A DNA stretch of 33,081 nucleotides from positions 1 to 33,081 of the forward strand of contig CAYZMA010000007.1 of assembly GCA_964479405.1 (NCBI GenBank), read 5' to 3'. The notes under the pieces were generated by a model, which saw only the letters and a list, made by a program, of their open reading frames with translations, did not search any database and had not been told where the DNA came from. Numbering within the stretch: position 1 is the stretch's first letter; the number at the start of each line of letters is the position of its first letter. The position numbers were made by a program, and so were the translations under genes. Shown piece by piece: positions 15,104-22,298 of the stretch. The stretch is from JAMCZU01 sp964479405 (GTDB lineage Bacteria; Patescibacteriota; UBA1384; UBA12157; JAENIV01).

Positions 15104-16387
15104 CTATTTCAATAAATCATCCAATTCACAAGACAAAAGTGCGGATATATTCAGCACGATCTCTTCTTTTTGATTTAGATTATCCGCAGTCATCCTAATT
15201 AATTTTGTCGTTATGCCATTACCGAGCATTATACGATTTGATTTTCCGAGATATTTTTCCGTTTTCTCGTAAAATAGAGTCGCATACTGGTTCAAATCAT
15301 CCTGCGGCACCGATTTACTGCTCCATCCATTTCTTGAAAATTGCACCATATCCGCTATTTTCTTATCTATTTTAATAGGTAAACTTCCTTTGCGAAAGTC
15401 AGTCCAGTATTCACTTAAATAATAAATTATCCGCACCGTCTTTTCCCCGTCAGTATCATATTGATATACAAAAGAATAATTGTCAGTGTTAAAATCCCGA
15501 TGAATCATAATATTTTTCAGTTCGGTTACAGTATTAATTTCGTAATCATCGAGGTACCGAAGATAACTTTCAAGCCAATTTTGCAACCAATTTTCTATAT
15601 ACGTTCGGTCCAAAAATAATGGAGTGAGATCATTTTTAAGATTCGTGTTATTCACTTTATTCATCTGAACAGTCAACTTGTCAAATAGTGTGCGTAGATC
15701 TTTAATATCAATGTTCTTAGCTACTAAATAATCAATGTCGGGAACGACTTTTTTATTCATATACCACAAGAGATCGTAAATGTCACGGCCCTTTTCTTCA
15801 TATACTTTATCACCAATTCCTCGAACACCACGCAAAAAAATTGCTGCAATCTTGCTTGCCATTAACGCCGACATATTGTAAGTGACAATAACAAAAGAGA
15901 GCTGGTCGCGATTTATAGGTCGTCTTTCAATAACTGTTTTTTGGGCAATAAAATGATTAAGGTCTAACTTTACATGCACTTGTTTTGAGGGATGACCAAA
16001 GCTCAATGTCTCGCCCAGATTAAACTTTAAAAGCAATCCCCTGCCCGTGGTTATTTTAACCATAAGAAAATCAGCTCTGGCTCCGTATGTATTTGAAAAA
16101 TATTCCTCTAATTCTTTTTTTAATTCCTTTAAAAATTTATCTGAAATTGCAAAAGGAACCTCAAAATCAAGGTCTATCGACATTCGATCAAGTCCATGAA
16201 TGATACGGAGTGCGGAGCCGCCGTACATAATCCAATTGCTATATTCCGGATGATGATAGATAAAATTCAGAATCAAATACTGTAGCTCTTCTTTAAGAGC
16301 ATTTCGCTTTGTTTCTGCATCAATCCCGCCTTTTGGGGCAAGTTCATTGAGTTTGCTCTTTAAAATTTCTGAAATTTGTTCACTCAT
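15104..16387 (-). CDS. abiEii: AbiEii nucleotidyltransferase toxin, copy 1
   Basis: A 427-aa toxin of a type IV toxin-antitoxin (abortive infection) system. The nucleotidyltransferase signature is MYGGSALRIIHGLDRMSIDLDFE: Gly56-Gly57-Ser58 and the metal-binding Asp72-x-Asp74. Further family motifs are VKLDLNH (Asp142), MASKIAA (Lys179) and GRDIYDLLW (Arg201-Asp202 and Asp205). All key residues are present, so the toxin should be active; members transfer nucleotides to tRNA or other targets and halt growth. The C-terminal 200 residues are a less conserved helical extension, making it longer than the roughly 300-aa core family. The start overlaps abiEi by 8 bases, which couples translation. Identical to the copy at 20101. 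Confidence 0.93.
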   Translation of the reverse strand: MSEQISEILKSKLNELAPKGGIDAETKRNALKEELQYLILNFIYHHPEYSNWIMYGGSALRIIHGLDRMSIDLDFEVPFAISDKFLKELKKELEEYFSNTYGARADFLMVKITTGRGLLLKFNLGETLSFGHPSKQVHVKLDLNHFIAQKTVIERRPINRDQLSFVIVTYNMSALMASKIAAIFLRGVRGIGDKVYEEKGRDIYDLLWYMNKKVVPDIDYLVAKNIDIKDLRTLFDKLTVQMNKVNNTNLKNDLTPLFLDRTYIENWLQNWLESYLRYLDDYEINTVTELKNIMIHRDFNTDNYSFVYQYDTDGEKTVRIIYYLSEYWTDFRKGSLPIKIDKKIADMVQFSRNGWSSKSVPQDDLNQYATLFYEKTEKYLGKSNRIMLGNGITTKLIRMTADNLNQKEEIVLNISALLSCELDDLLK

Positions 16388-16997
16388 TGGAGTATTCCTT
16401 AATCATTGAGTAAAACTTTATCTGCTCTTTTTTATCCATTTCATCAAAATCTATCCTAAGTTCTACTATTAACTCTTTTATTTTTCCCAAATTAACTCCA
16501 CGAAACTGATTTGTTCTAAAATAAAGTAAGTCAAAAAGTGCCTTTGACGGCGAAGCGATAAAAAAATTAAATTTGCTTTTTTCTAATTTAAAATCAGTGA
16601 AAAGTTTTTTTGTAATCGACTGATAAGAGAAACTACCCATCTTTGTCTGATAATTTCTTGTAACTTTTGGAGTTACAGAGGTGATTGAAAGTATTGATTC
16701 AGTGGTTAGATTGTAATACTGAAGAGCAGTCCACGAACTTATATACGATGGTTTGCGGATAATATTAGATAAATAAAATGAATATGAAATATCATCCCTG
16801 TTGTTTTTATAAAATTCCATAGATACATACAGGCCATTTTTCAGTTGTAAGATTTCTTTATTTTTTAAAAATCGGCTGATGTAAGTATCAACTGTTGCAT
16901 CTGTAAGCCCCAGCTCAACTCCTAGATGATAGACAGTATCTTTGTTGAAATGGGATAAGGATATTAATTGTTCTAATAAGTTATTATTGCTTTTCAT
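16380..16997 (-). CDS. abiEi: AbiEi antitoxin/autorepressor, copy 1
   Basis: A 205-aa type IV antitoxin. The N-terminal winged helix-turn-helix (about residues 5-60; HLGVELGLTDATVDTYISRFLKNKEILQLKNGLYVS is the core) binds DNA, and the C-terminal domain (YISSWTALQYYNL, SPSKALFDLLYF) counters the toxin indirectly rather than by binding it. Both AbiEi signatures are intact. The ATG at 16997 lies 12 bases after the -10 element. The short, nearly leaderless 5' end carries a 15-base palindrome where the protein may repress its own transcription. Confidence 0.92.
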   Translation of the reverse strand: MKSNNNLLEQLISLSHFNKDTVYHLGVELGLTDATVDTYISRFLKNKEILQLKNGLYVSMEFYKNNRDDISYSFYLSNIIRKPSYISSWTALQYYNLTTESILSITSVTPKVTRNYQTKMGSFSYQSITKKLFTDFKLEKSKFNFFIASPSKALFDLLYFRTNQFRGVNLGKIKELIVELRIDFDEMDKKEQIKFYSMIKEYSNE

Positions 16998-17038
16998 AAT
17001 TATGACATAATTGTATCATATCTGAAATACGATGTCAA
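16998..17038 (-). promoter_or_regulatory. Promoter and operator of abiEi-abiEii, copy 1
   Basis: On the minus strand: TTGACA (17033-17038), a 17-base spacer, TACAAT (17010-17015). A perfect palindrome AATTATGACATAATT (16998-17012) overlaps the -10 and runs to the ATG, well placed for AbiEi repression. An imperfect inverted repeat (TCGTAT/ATATGA) lies in the spacer. Confidence 0.7.
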
Positions 17039-17078
17039 TAGCAATTTTCTCTTCATTTTTCTCTTGATTTTTAATTAC

Positions 17079-17147
17079 TTATTTCTTTGGCTTATCAATT
17101 TTCACAATATTTGACTCGTTCATTTTCCACTCCCCTTTTTCCTTTAC
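17079..17147 (-). pseudogene. 3'-end remnant of the S1C protease gene, copy 1
   Basis: Reads VKEKGEWKMNESNIVKIDK, then PKK and stop. It matches the last 22 codons and stop of the intact protease at 24717-25970 at 64 of 69 bases (Asp to Glu, Thr to Lys). Homology ends abruptly at 17148, where an in-frame stop follows upstream. The fragment cannot be functional. It sits between the AbiE promoter and the 363-aa cassette and marks an old junction. Confidence 0.88.
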
Positions 17148-17222
17148 ATAATATTATTCTATTTTAATCTTACTTCTTAGCCATGGCTTAAACAAGCCAG
17201 TGCGATTTGCCGGTATAAATCA

Positions 17223-17251
17223 TTGATTTTTAACTTACTATCTGGTACACT
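17223..17251 (+). promoter_or_regulatory. Promoter of the 363-aa secreted protein gene, copy 1
   Basis: TTGATT (17223-17228), a 17-base spacer, TACACT (17246-17251). The leader TTGAGGCAATTCGGGGA ... CCTGAACAATTTG matches that of the zinc-ribbon gene at 13300-13335. AAGGAGG precedes the ATG. Confidence 0.7.
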
Positions 17252-17301
17252 TGAGGCAATTCGGGGAATGTTCCTGAACAATTTGCAAGGAGGAAACAGA
17301 A

Positions 17302-18393
17302 ATGCGGTATTCAACACTTTTTCTGATGATTTGCGTTTTGGTAATTAGTCTGGTATCGCAAACTCAAGCCGACTACAGTTTGATTGATTCTGCATCATAT
17401 AATGAGCGTCAACAGGCTGCCTTTTATTGTGCTTATGGTGCGTCAATCTACATTTGGTTTGTATCCATTGACAATCATCAAAGAAGCAAAATTGATTTGA
17501 TGTTAGCAAAAACGGCTAACACGATCAATATAAGACTTGATCCCAATCCTTATACAGTTTTACCTAAAGATGCGATTGTAGCAATTGTGAAATATATCCA
17601 GCAGGGCGAATATAATGCTACGGAATCCTTACTTATCAATGAAAGTTACACAATTGGTCTAAAAACCGGTTCCGCTTTATTGGCCTGTAGGAGTTATAAT
17701 CGTTTCAATGATTACTCTTCTCGTAACTCATATGGAGAATCATATTTTACCTTAATTGGTGATGCCCAAAGTCATTGCCGGAAGATTGGCATACCGGATA
17801 ATATCATCGATTCAATAAAGATGAATTTAAATTCCGATTCATCATCCGATCTCCTTCAATGGCATGGGAAAATCGTTAAAGCCATTGCTGGTCCCGCACC
17901 CGTTAAAAGAGTTAACCATACTAATACAACTACCACTCTTAAAATTCAGGCCGAACTTTGCCGTGGTATCCATCTTAATCCCGTTGGAACTTCCTCTACA
18001 ATGTCAACCTATGAGGGCGAGCTTGTTCTACTCAATGTGAGCAAAAGAAATCTAACTCTTAATAAAATAAAAACGATCTTCTGTAATTCTAAAAACAAAG
18101 GGGTTGAACTTGAAACGACAAAACCGGCAAAGGCTGGTAAAAAGTCAGGTTTCTTTATAGCACCGGGGAAAAGCGAACGAATCCACATTAGCTCAGATGG
18201 TTATACCAATGGGCTAATTCTCAACAAAGGGAAGGGCAGTTTGTATCTCTTTGTTATTGTAACTGGCTATGATGGTGTCAAAAAACCCATCATTGCTACA
18301 TTTGGCACTTCTTTGCCTCCGCTAAATAAATTGCCATCTATTGGTGATAAACGCCGTTCTGTCTTAAAGATGAATCCGGTAATACTGCGTTAG
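17302..18393 (+). CDS. Secreted orphan protein, copy 1
   Basis: A 363-aa protein with a textbook signal peptide (residues 1-23, cleavage expected after QTQA). The mature part has a helical N-terminal half rich in Tyr/Ser with several Cys (Cys43, Cys128, Cys158) and a beta-rich C-terminal half from about residue 200 (LKIQAELCRGIHL, GELVLLNVSKRNLTL, GSLYLFVIVTGYDG) that looks like an Ig-like or jelly-roll domain. I do not recognise a family. It is read from its own promoter and terminator, opposite to every neighbour, and is the main cargo of its cassette. Identical to the copy at 22299. Extracytoplasmic function is unknown. Confidence 0.78.
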   Translation: MRYSTLFLMICVLVISLVSQTQADYSLIDSASYNERQQAAFYCAYGASIYIWFVSIDNHQRSKIDLMLAKTANTINIRLDPNPYTVLPKDAIVAIVKYIQQGEYNATESLLINESYTIGLKTGSALLACRSYNRFNDYSSRNSYGESYFTLIGDAQSHCRKIGIPDNIIDSIKMNLNSDSSSDLLQWHGKIVKAIAGPAPVKRVNHTNTTTTLKIQAELCRGIHLNPVGTSSTMSTYEGELVLLNVSKRNLTLNKIKTIFCNSKNKGVELETTKPAKAGKKSGFFIAPGKSERIHISSDGYTNGLILNKGKGSLYLFVIVTGYDGVKKPIIATFGTSLPPLNKLPSIGDKRRSVLKMNPVILR

Positions 18394-18402
18394 TTACTAC
18401 AC

Positions 18403-18433
18403 AAGCCCTGGACGCAAAGTTCAGGGCTTTTTT
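18403..18433 (+). terminator. Intrinsic terminator after the 363-aa gene, copy 1
   Basis: AAGCCCTG (18403-18410) pairs with CAGGGCTT (18422-18429). The inner GAC/GTT extends the stem around GCAAA. A run of six T follows. Confidence 0.92.
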
Positions 18434-18453
18434 ATTTGTATTTTGACCAACGA

Positions 18454-18468
18454 CCACCTCCGAGGTGG
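18454..18468. repeat. Border palindrome, copy B
   Basis: CCACCTCCGAGGTGG followed by ACTTT. It separates the AbiE/363-aa module from the STAS/MerR module, five bases from the DUF4325 gene's stop codon. Confidence 0.9.
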
Positions 18469-18473
18469 ACTTT

Positions 18474-18770
18474 TCAGTGTTCGCGAATGACAAAAGATTT
18501 ATTTTTGATTTCTTGTAGTATTTTAATGGTTGCCTGTACCGACAAATTGTCAGAATATAGTAGAACTAAATTATCCCCAAGCTGATCCAGTAACGGACTT
18601 AAAAATTCATCCCCCCATGATGGAGAAAAAGTCAAAACGCCGGAAAAATCAATTTCAAGAGCTTCATCCGGTTTAATCCCCTGCAACGTTGATTGAAAAG
18701 CCTTAAAAGCTTCATCTCCGGCTTGTCGCGAAGTAAGTGTCGTGCCGAATTTTTTTAATTCAATGCGCAT
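18474..18770 (-). CDS. DUF4325 (STAS-like) protein, copy 1
   Basis: A 98-aa STAS-like protein. The DUF4325 signature spans residues 40-56 (IDFSGVLTFSPSWGDEF), with Ser49/Ser51 at the position where STAS antagonists such as SpoIIAA carry a phosphorylatable Ser. The gene is 54 bases downstream of the MerR/GHKL gene, and the family is usually paired with GHKL ATPases. The likely role is as the partner and switch substrate of that ATPase, as in anti-sigma/anti-anti-sigma modules. The pairing is established for the families; the phosphorylation here is inference. Confidence 0.82.
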   Translation of the reverse strand: MRIELKKFGTTLTSRQAGDEAFKAFQSTLQGIKPDEALEIDFSGVLTFSPSWGDEFLSPLLDQLGDNLVLLYSDNLSVQATIKILQEIKNKSFVIREH

Positions 18771-18824
18771 ATTTTTATCCTCAATTATTATTTCCGCGAT
18801 CAGTGTTCTGATCCATTACTATCT

Positions 18825-19544
18825 TTAAAATTGAATAATTACGAAACAACCACGAAGAATCTCTTGTCCGCGCGTCAGCCTAAATTCCTTATCCGGAGCC
18901 TTGATGCGGACTTCGCCGTCGCCACTTTCAAAAAACAAGTCGATTGGTTGAGCTGTGGTCACTTCTCTAACAAACTTTAACCCGTTTCCTCGTTTCTCCG
19001 GAGAACGTCCGGAAAGAATCTCAGTAAATGCCACCATCAAAGCCTCCGTGTGATTTTTTAATGTAGGGCGCACTTGACGAAGTGTTTCCAAGACGCCAAG
19101 TCCACGATCGGCGAGTACAATTTGTTTTTTATTTATATTGTATCCAAAAAAGATACCTGGTGTGTCCGGCCACTTTCCTAGATTGTGATCAAAAGAATTG
19201 TTTCCAATCTCACCGGTAATGGCGATGATGAGTGAGAATAACTTTTCAAAACCTGGCTGATTCATTAAAATATACTCCAACTTTGACAGCCTGGCTTGAA
19301 AAACTGCACTATTGCCACAATAGAAAATGGAGGGTAGCTCTGAATCTTCTTTTATCCAATCATGAGCAAGTTTAATAATATCACTTGAAAATATTTCAAG
19401 ATCTTTTTCTCGGTAAAACCGATGTACACCACCTTCTTTTTTGATTGCGACTAATTTTCCGTTACTGTCCCAGCGACGAAGCGTATCAATTGAAACCCCC
19501 AGTATTTCGGCGGCTTCAGCGATTGTTAGAAGTTTTTCTTCCAT
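18825..19544 (-). CDS. MerR-type HTH fused to a GHKL (histidine-kinase-like) ATPase, copy 1
   Basis: A 239-aa regulator. The ATG at 19544 is chosen because AGAGAGG precedes it and the longer frame enters the promoter and operators. Residues 5-50 are a MerR/excisionase HTH (LLTIAEAAEILGVSIDTLRRW ... GVHRFY). Residues 100-195 show GHKL boxes: N-box EIGNNSFDH (Glu112, Asn115/116), G1 DRGLG (146-150) and G2 RGNGLKFV (185-192). Residues 195-239 are a beta-rich end. This architecture would let ATP or STAS state gate DNA binding. It heads a two-gene operon with DUF4325 and probably autoregulates through the repeats at 19582-19632. Identical to the copy at 23822. Confidence 0.85.
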   Translation of the reverse strand: MEEKLLTIAEAAEILGVSIDTLRRWDSNGKLVAIKKEGGVHRFYREKDLEIFSSDIIKLAHDWIKEDSELPSIFYCGNSAVFQARLSKLEYILMNQPGFEKLFSLIIAITGEIGNNSFDHNLGKWPDTPGIFFGYNINKKQIVLADRGLGVLETLRQVRPTLKNHTEALMVAFTEILSGRSPEKRGNGLKFVREVTTAQPIDLFFESGDGEVRIKAPDKEFRLTRGQEILRGCFVIIQF

Positions 19545-19563
19545 ATAATACCTCTCTTTTACT

Positions 19564-19632
19564 ATACTAGCATAATATACAAAACTATGCAAGTATTTCC
19601 ATAAACTATGCATAAAATTGCTAAACTATGCA
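19564..19632 (-). promoter_or_regulatory. Promoter and triple direct-repeat operator of the MerR/GHKL gene, copy 1
   Basis: On the minus strand: TTGCAT (19587-19592), a 17-base spacer, TAGTAT (19564-19569). Three exact copies of TGCATAGTTT lie at 19582-19591, 19603-19612 and 19623-19632, spaced 21 and 20 bases (two helical turns). The first overlaps the -35. Confidence 0.8.
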
Positions 19633-19701
19633 TTTATATCATAAAATAGAGTATTTTGATCAAACCAGACATAATATTCAACCAGATTGACCTGCTTACT
19701 C

Positions 19702-19716
19702 CCATTTCCGAGGCGG
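19702..19716. repeat. Border palindrome, copy C (degenerate, at the duplication junction)
   Basis: CCATTTCCGAGGCGG: three changes from the perfect palindrome at the other four sites. It is the junction between the two 4,997-bp units. Confidence 0.85.
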
Positions 19717-19727
19717 ACTTTAGGAGG

Positions 19728-19925
19728 TTAATAAGTATTATCTTTTCCTTCAGGATCTTTATTTAAAATACCACGATCTTGTAAAAATTTTCTTTCGTCC
19801 AATAGCATCGCGACGGCCCTAGTTAACCCCTCAACTTTTGATTCTAATTGACTAACTCTCTCCCTTTCGGTCGTTTCATCTTCGTCAGTTTCGGGAGAAT
19901 ATTGATGAGTTCCTATTTCGTTCAT
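19728..19925 (-). CDS. 65-aa coiled-coil protein, copy 2
   Basis: Identical in sequence to the protein at 14731-14928, with the same AAGGAGA ribosome-binding site and extended -10 promoter at 19961-19966. It lies 12 bases from the degenerate border palindrome C, where its twin lies next to the perfect palindrome A. Function unknown; the coiled coil at residues 24-50 suggests a dimer. Confidence 0.65.
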   Translation of the reverse strand: MNEIGTHQYSPETDEDETTERERVSQLESKVEGLTRAVAMLLDERKFLQDRGILNKDPEGKDNTY

Positions 19926-19960
19926 AAGAATCTCCTTTTTTAATAATTTTTCTCAATTTA

Positions 19961-19966
19961 ATTATA
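19961..19966 (-). promoter_or_regulatory. Extended -10 promoter of the 65-aa gene, copy 2
   Basis: Same TGGTATAAT as in copy 1, on the minus strand. Confidence 0.5.
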
Positions 19967-20100
19967 CCAGAAAAGTCAGTAGGTTTGCCACTCCGTAGCC
20001 TTGTGCGTAGGATGGATGATTTTTATTTTTGTGAAATAATTTAACTAAACATCAGGGTAAAAGAGCATCGTCCCTTAGTAGTCCCCTATTACTAGTAAGT

Positions 20101-21384
20101 CTATTTCAATAAATCATCCAATTCACAAGACAAAAGTGCGGATATATTCAGCACGATCTCTTCTTTTTGATTTAGATTATCCGCAGTCATCCTAATTAAT
20201 TTTGTCGTTATGCCATTACCGAGCATTATACGATTTGATTTTCCGAGATATTTTTCCGTTTTCTCGTAAAATAGAGTCGCATACTGGTTCAAATCATCCT
20301 GCGGCACCGATTTACTGCTCCATCCATTTCTTGAAAATTGCACCATATCCGCTATTTTCTTATCTATTTTAATAGGTAAACTTCCTTTGCGAAAGTCAGT
20401 CCAGTATTCACTTAAATAATAAATTATCCGCACCGTCTTTTCCCCGTCAGTATCATATTGATATACAAAAGAATAATTGTCAGTGTTAAAATCCCGATGA
20501 ATCATAATATTTTTCAGTTCGGTTACAGTATTAATTTCGTAATCATCGAGGTACCGAAGATAACTTTCAAGCCAATTTTGCAACCAATTTTCTATATACG
20601 TTCGGTCCAAAAATAATGGAGTGAGATCATTTTTAAGATTCGTGTTATTCACTTTATTCATCTGAACAGTCAACTTGTCAAATAGTGTGCGTAGATCTTT
20701 AATATCAATGTTCTTAGCTACTAAATAATCAATGTCGGGAACGACTTTTTTATTCATATACCACAAGAGATCGTAAATGTCACGGCCCTTTTCTTCATAT
20801 ACTTTATCACCAATTCCTCGAACACCACGCAAAAAAATTGCTGCAATCTTGCTTGCCATTAACGCCGACATATTGTAAGTGACAATAACAAAAGAGAGCT
20901 GGTCGCGATTTATAGGTCGTCTTTCAATAACTGTTTTTTGGGCAATAAAATGATTAAGGTCTAACTTTACATGCACTTGTTTTGAGGGATGACCAAAGCT
21001 CAATGTCTCGCCCAGATTAAACTTTAAAAGCAATCCCCTGCCCGTGGTTATTTTAACCATAAGAAAATCAGCTCTGGCTCCGTATGTATTTGAAAAATAT
21101 TCCTCTAATTCTTTTTTTAATTCCTTTAAAAATTTATCTGAAATTGCAAAAGGAACCTCAAAATCAAGGTCTATCGACATTCGATCAAGTCCATGAATGA
21201 TACGGAGTGCGGAGCCGCCGTACATAATCCAATTGCTATATTCCGGATGATGATAGATAAAATTCAGAATCAAATACTGTAGCTCTTCTTTAAGAGCATT
21301 TCGCTTTGTTTCTGCATCAATCCCGCCTTTTGGGGCAAGTTCATTGAGTTTGCTCTTTAAAATTTCTGAAATTTGTTCACTCAT
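20101..21384 (-). CDS. abiEii: AbiEii nucleotidyltransferase toxin, copy 2
   Basis: Identical to the 427-aa toxin at 15104-16387, with all motifs intact (GGS at 56-58, Asp72/Asp74, Lys179, RDIYD from 201). It overlaps its own abiEi by 8 bases. Two intact, identical toxin genes each with its own antitoxin would double dosage without changing the ratio. Because AbiEi does not bind AbiEii directly, either antitoxin can protect against both toxins, so one copy is free to be lost or to drift. Confidence 0.93.
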   Translation of the reverse strand: MSEQISEILKSKLNELAPKGGIDAETKRNALKEELQYLILNFIYHHPEYSNWIMYGGSALRIIHGLDRMSIDLDFEVPFAISDKFLKELKKELEEYFSNTYGARADFLMVKITTGRGLLLKFNLGETLSFGHPSKQVHVKLDLNHFIAQKTVIERRPINRDQLSFVIVTYNMSALMASKIAAIFLRGVRGIGDKVYEEKGRDIYDLLWYMNKKVVPDIDYLVAKNIDIKDLRTLFDKLTVQMNKVNNTNLKNDLTPLFLDRTYIENWLQNWLESYLRYLDDYEINTVTELKNIMIHRDFNTDNYSFVYQYDTDGEKTVRIIYYLSEYWTDFRKGSLPIKIDKKIADMVQFSRNGWSSKSVPQDDLNQYATLFYEKTEKYLGKSNRIMLGNGITTKLIRMTADNLNQKEEIVLNISALLSCELDDLLK

Positions 21385-21994
21385 TGGAGTATTCCTTAAT
21401 CATTGAGTAAAACTTTATCTGCTCTTTTTTATCCATTTCATCAAAATCTATCCTAAGTTCTACTATTAACTCTTTTATTTTTCCCAAATTAACTCCACGA
21501 AACTGATTTGTTCTAAAATAAAGTAAGTCAAAAAGTGCCTTTGACGGCGAAGCGATAAAAAAATTAAATTTGCTTTTTTCTAATTTAAAATCAGTGAAAA
21601 GTTTTTTTGTAATCGACTGATAAGAGAAACTACCCATCTTTGTCTGATAATTTCTTGTAACTTTTGGAGTTACAGAGGTGATTGAAAGTATTGATTCAGT
21701 GGTTAGATTGTAATACTGAAGAGCAGTCCACGAACTTATATACGATGGTTTGCGGATAATATTAGATAAATAAAATGAATATGAAATATCATCCCTGTTG
21801 TTTTTATAAAATTCCATAGATACATACAGGCCATTTTTCAGTTGTAAGATTTCTTTATTTTTTAAAAATCGGCTGATGTAAGTATCAACTGTTGCATCTG
21901 TAAGCCCCAGCTCAACTCCTAGATGATAGACAGTATCTTTGTTGAAATGGGATAAGGATATTAATTGTTCTAATAAGTTATTATTGCTTTTCAT
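21377..21994 (-). CDS. abiEi: AbiEi antitoxin/autorepressor, copy 2
   Basis: Identical to the 205-aa antitoxin at 16380-16997, with the winged HTH and C-terminal antitoxin domain both intact. The promoter and the 15-base palindromic operator upstream (21995-22035) are also unchanged, so both antitoxin copies should repress both operons equally. Confidence 0.92.
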   Translation of the reverse strand: MKSNNNLLEQLISLSHFNKDTVYHLGVELGLTDATVDTYISRFLKNKEILQLKNGLYVSMEFYKNNRDDISYSFYLSNIIRKPSYISSWTALQYYNLTTESILSITSVTPKVTRNYQTKMGSFSYQSITKKLFTDFKLEKSKFNFFIASPSKALFDLLYFRTNQFRGVNLGKIKELIVELRIDFDEMDKKEQIKFYSMIKEYSNE

Positions 21995-22035
21995 AATTAT
22001 GACATAATTGTATCATATCTGAAATACGATGTCAA
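21995..22035 (-). promoter_or_regulatory. Promoter and operator of abiEi-abiEii, copy 2
   Basis: Same TTGACA, 17-base spacer and TACAAT, with AATTATGACATAATT overlapping the -10, as in copy 1. Confidence 0.7.
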
Positions 22036-22075
22036 TAGCAATTTTCTCTTCATTTTTCTCTTGATTTTTAATTAC

Positions 22076-22144
22076 TTATTTCTTTGGCTTATCAATTTTC
22101 ACAATATTTGACTCGTTCATTTTCCACTCCCCTTTTTCCTTTAC
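22076..22144 (-). pseudogene. 3'-end remnant of the S1C protease gene, copy 2
   Basis: Identical to 17079-17147. Together with the intact protease 3' end at 24717-24785 it forms same-orientation repeats that bracket the 363-aa gene and the STAS/MerR module (about 2.6 kb), as expected of an insertion that displaced a gene's 3' end. Confidence 0.88.
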
Positions 22145-22219
22145 ATAATATTATTCTATTTTAATCTTACTTCTTAGCCATGGCTTAAACAAGCCAGTGC
22201 GATTTGCCGGTATAAATCA

Positions 22220-22248
22220 TTGATTTTTAACTTACTATCTGGTACACT
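22220..22248 (+). promoter_or_regulatory. Promoter of the 363-aa secreted protein gene, copy 2
   Basis: TTGATT, 17-base spacer, TACACT; identical to copy 1. Confidence 0.7.
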
Positions 22249-22298
22249 TGAGGCAATTCGGGGAATGTTCCTGAACAATTTGCAAGGAGGAAACAGAA

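Larger units (their letters stand above)
14718..19714. repeat. Tandem duplication, copy 1 (period 4,997 bp)
   Basis: Direct repeat of 19715-24711. From 14718 to 19596 I see no difference from copy 2, and all six encoded proteins are identical. The last 118 bases (19597-19714) differ from copy 2 at 13 positions, all noncoding. Confidence 0.95.

Noticed and set aside
15280..15305. GGTTCAAATC motif like a tRNA T-arm (also at 20280-20302)
   Set aside because: It lies inside the abiEii coding sequence and no acceptor stem or D/anticodon arms surround it. I found no tRNA or rRNA in the window.
18454..18468. Border palindrome as a transcription terminator of the minus-strand genes
   Set aside because: No T run follows on the minus strand, and the stem would be only about five pairs around a five-base loop.
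18825..19613. Longer MerR/GHKL protein starting upstream at 19613 or 24610
   Set aside because: The extra residues differ between copies that are otherwise identical, cover the promoter and operator repeats, and lack a ribosome-binding site.
19582..19632. Three spaced repeats considered as a mini CRISPR array
   Set aside because: The repeats are only 10 bases with 10-11-base spacers, overlap a promoter, and there are no cas genes. Operator sites fit better.
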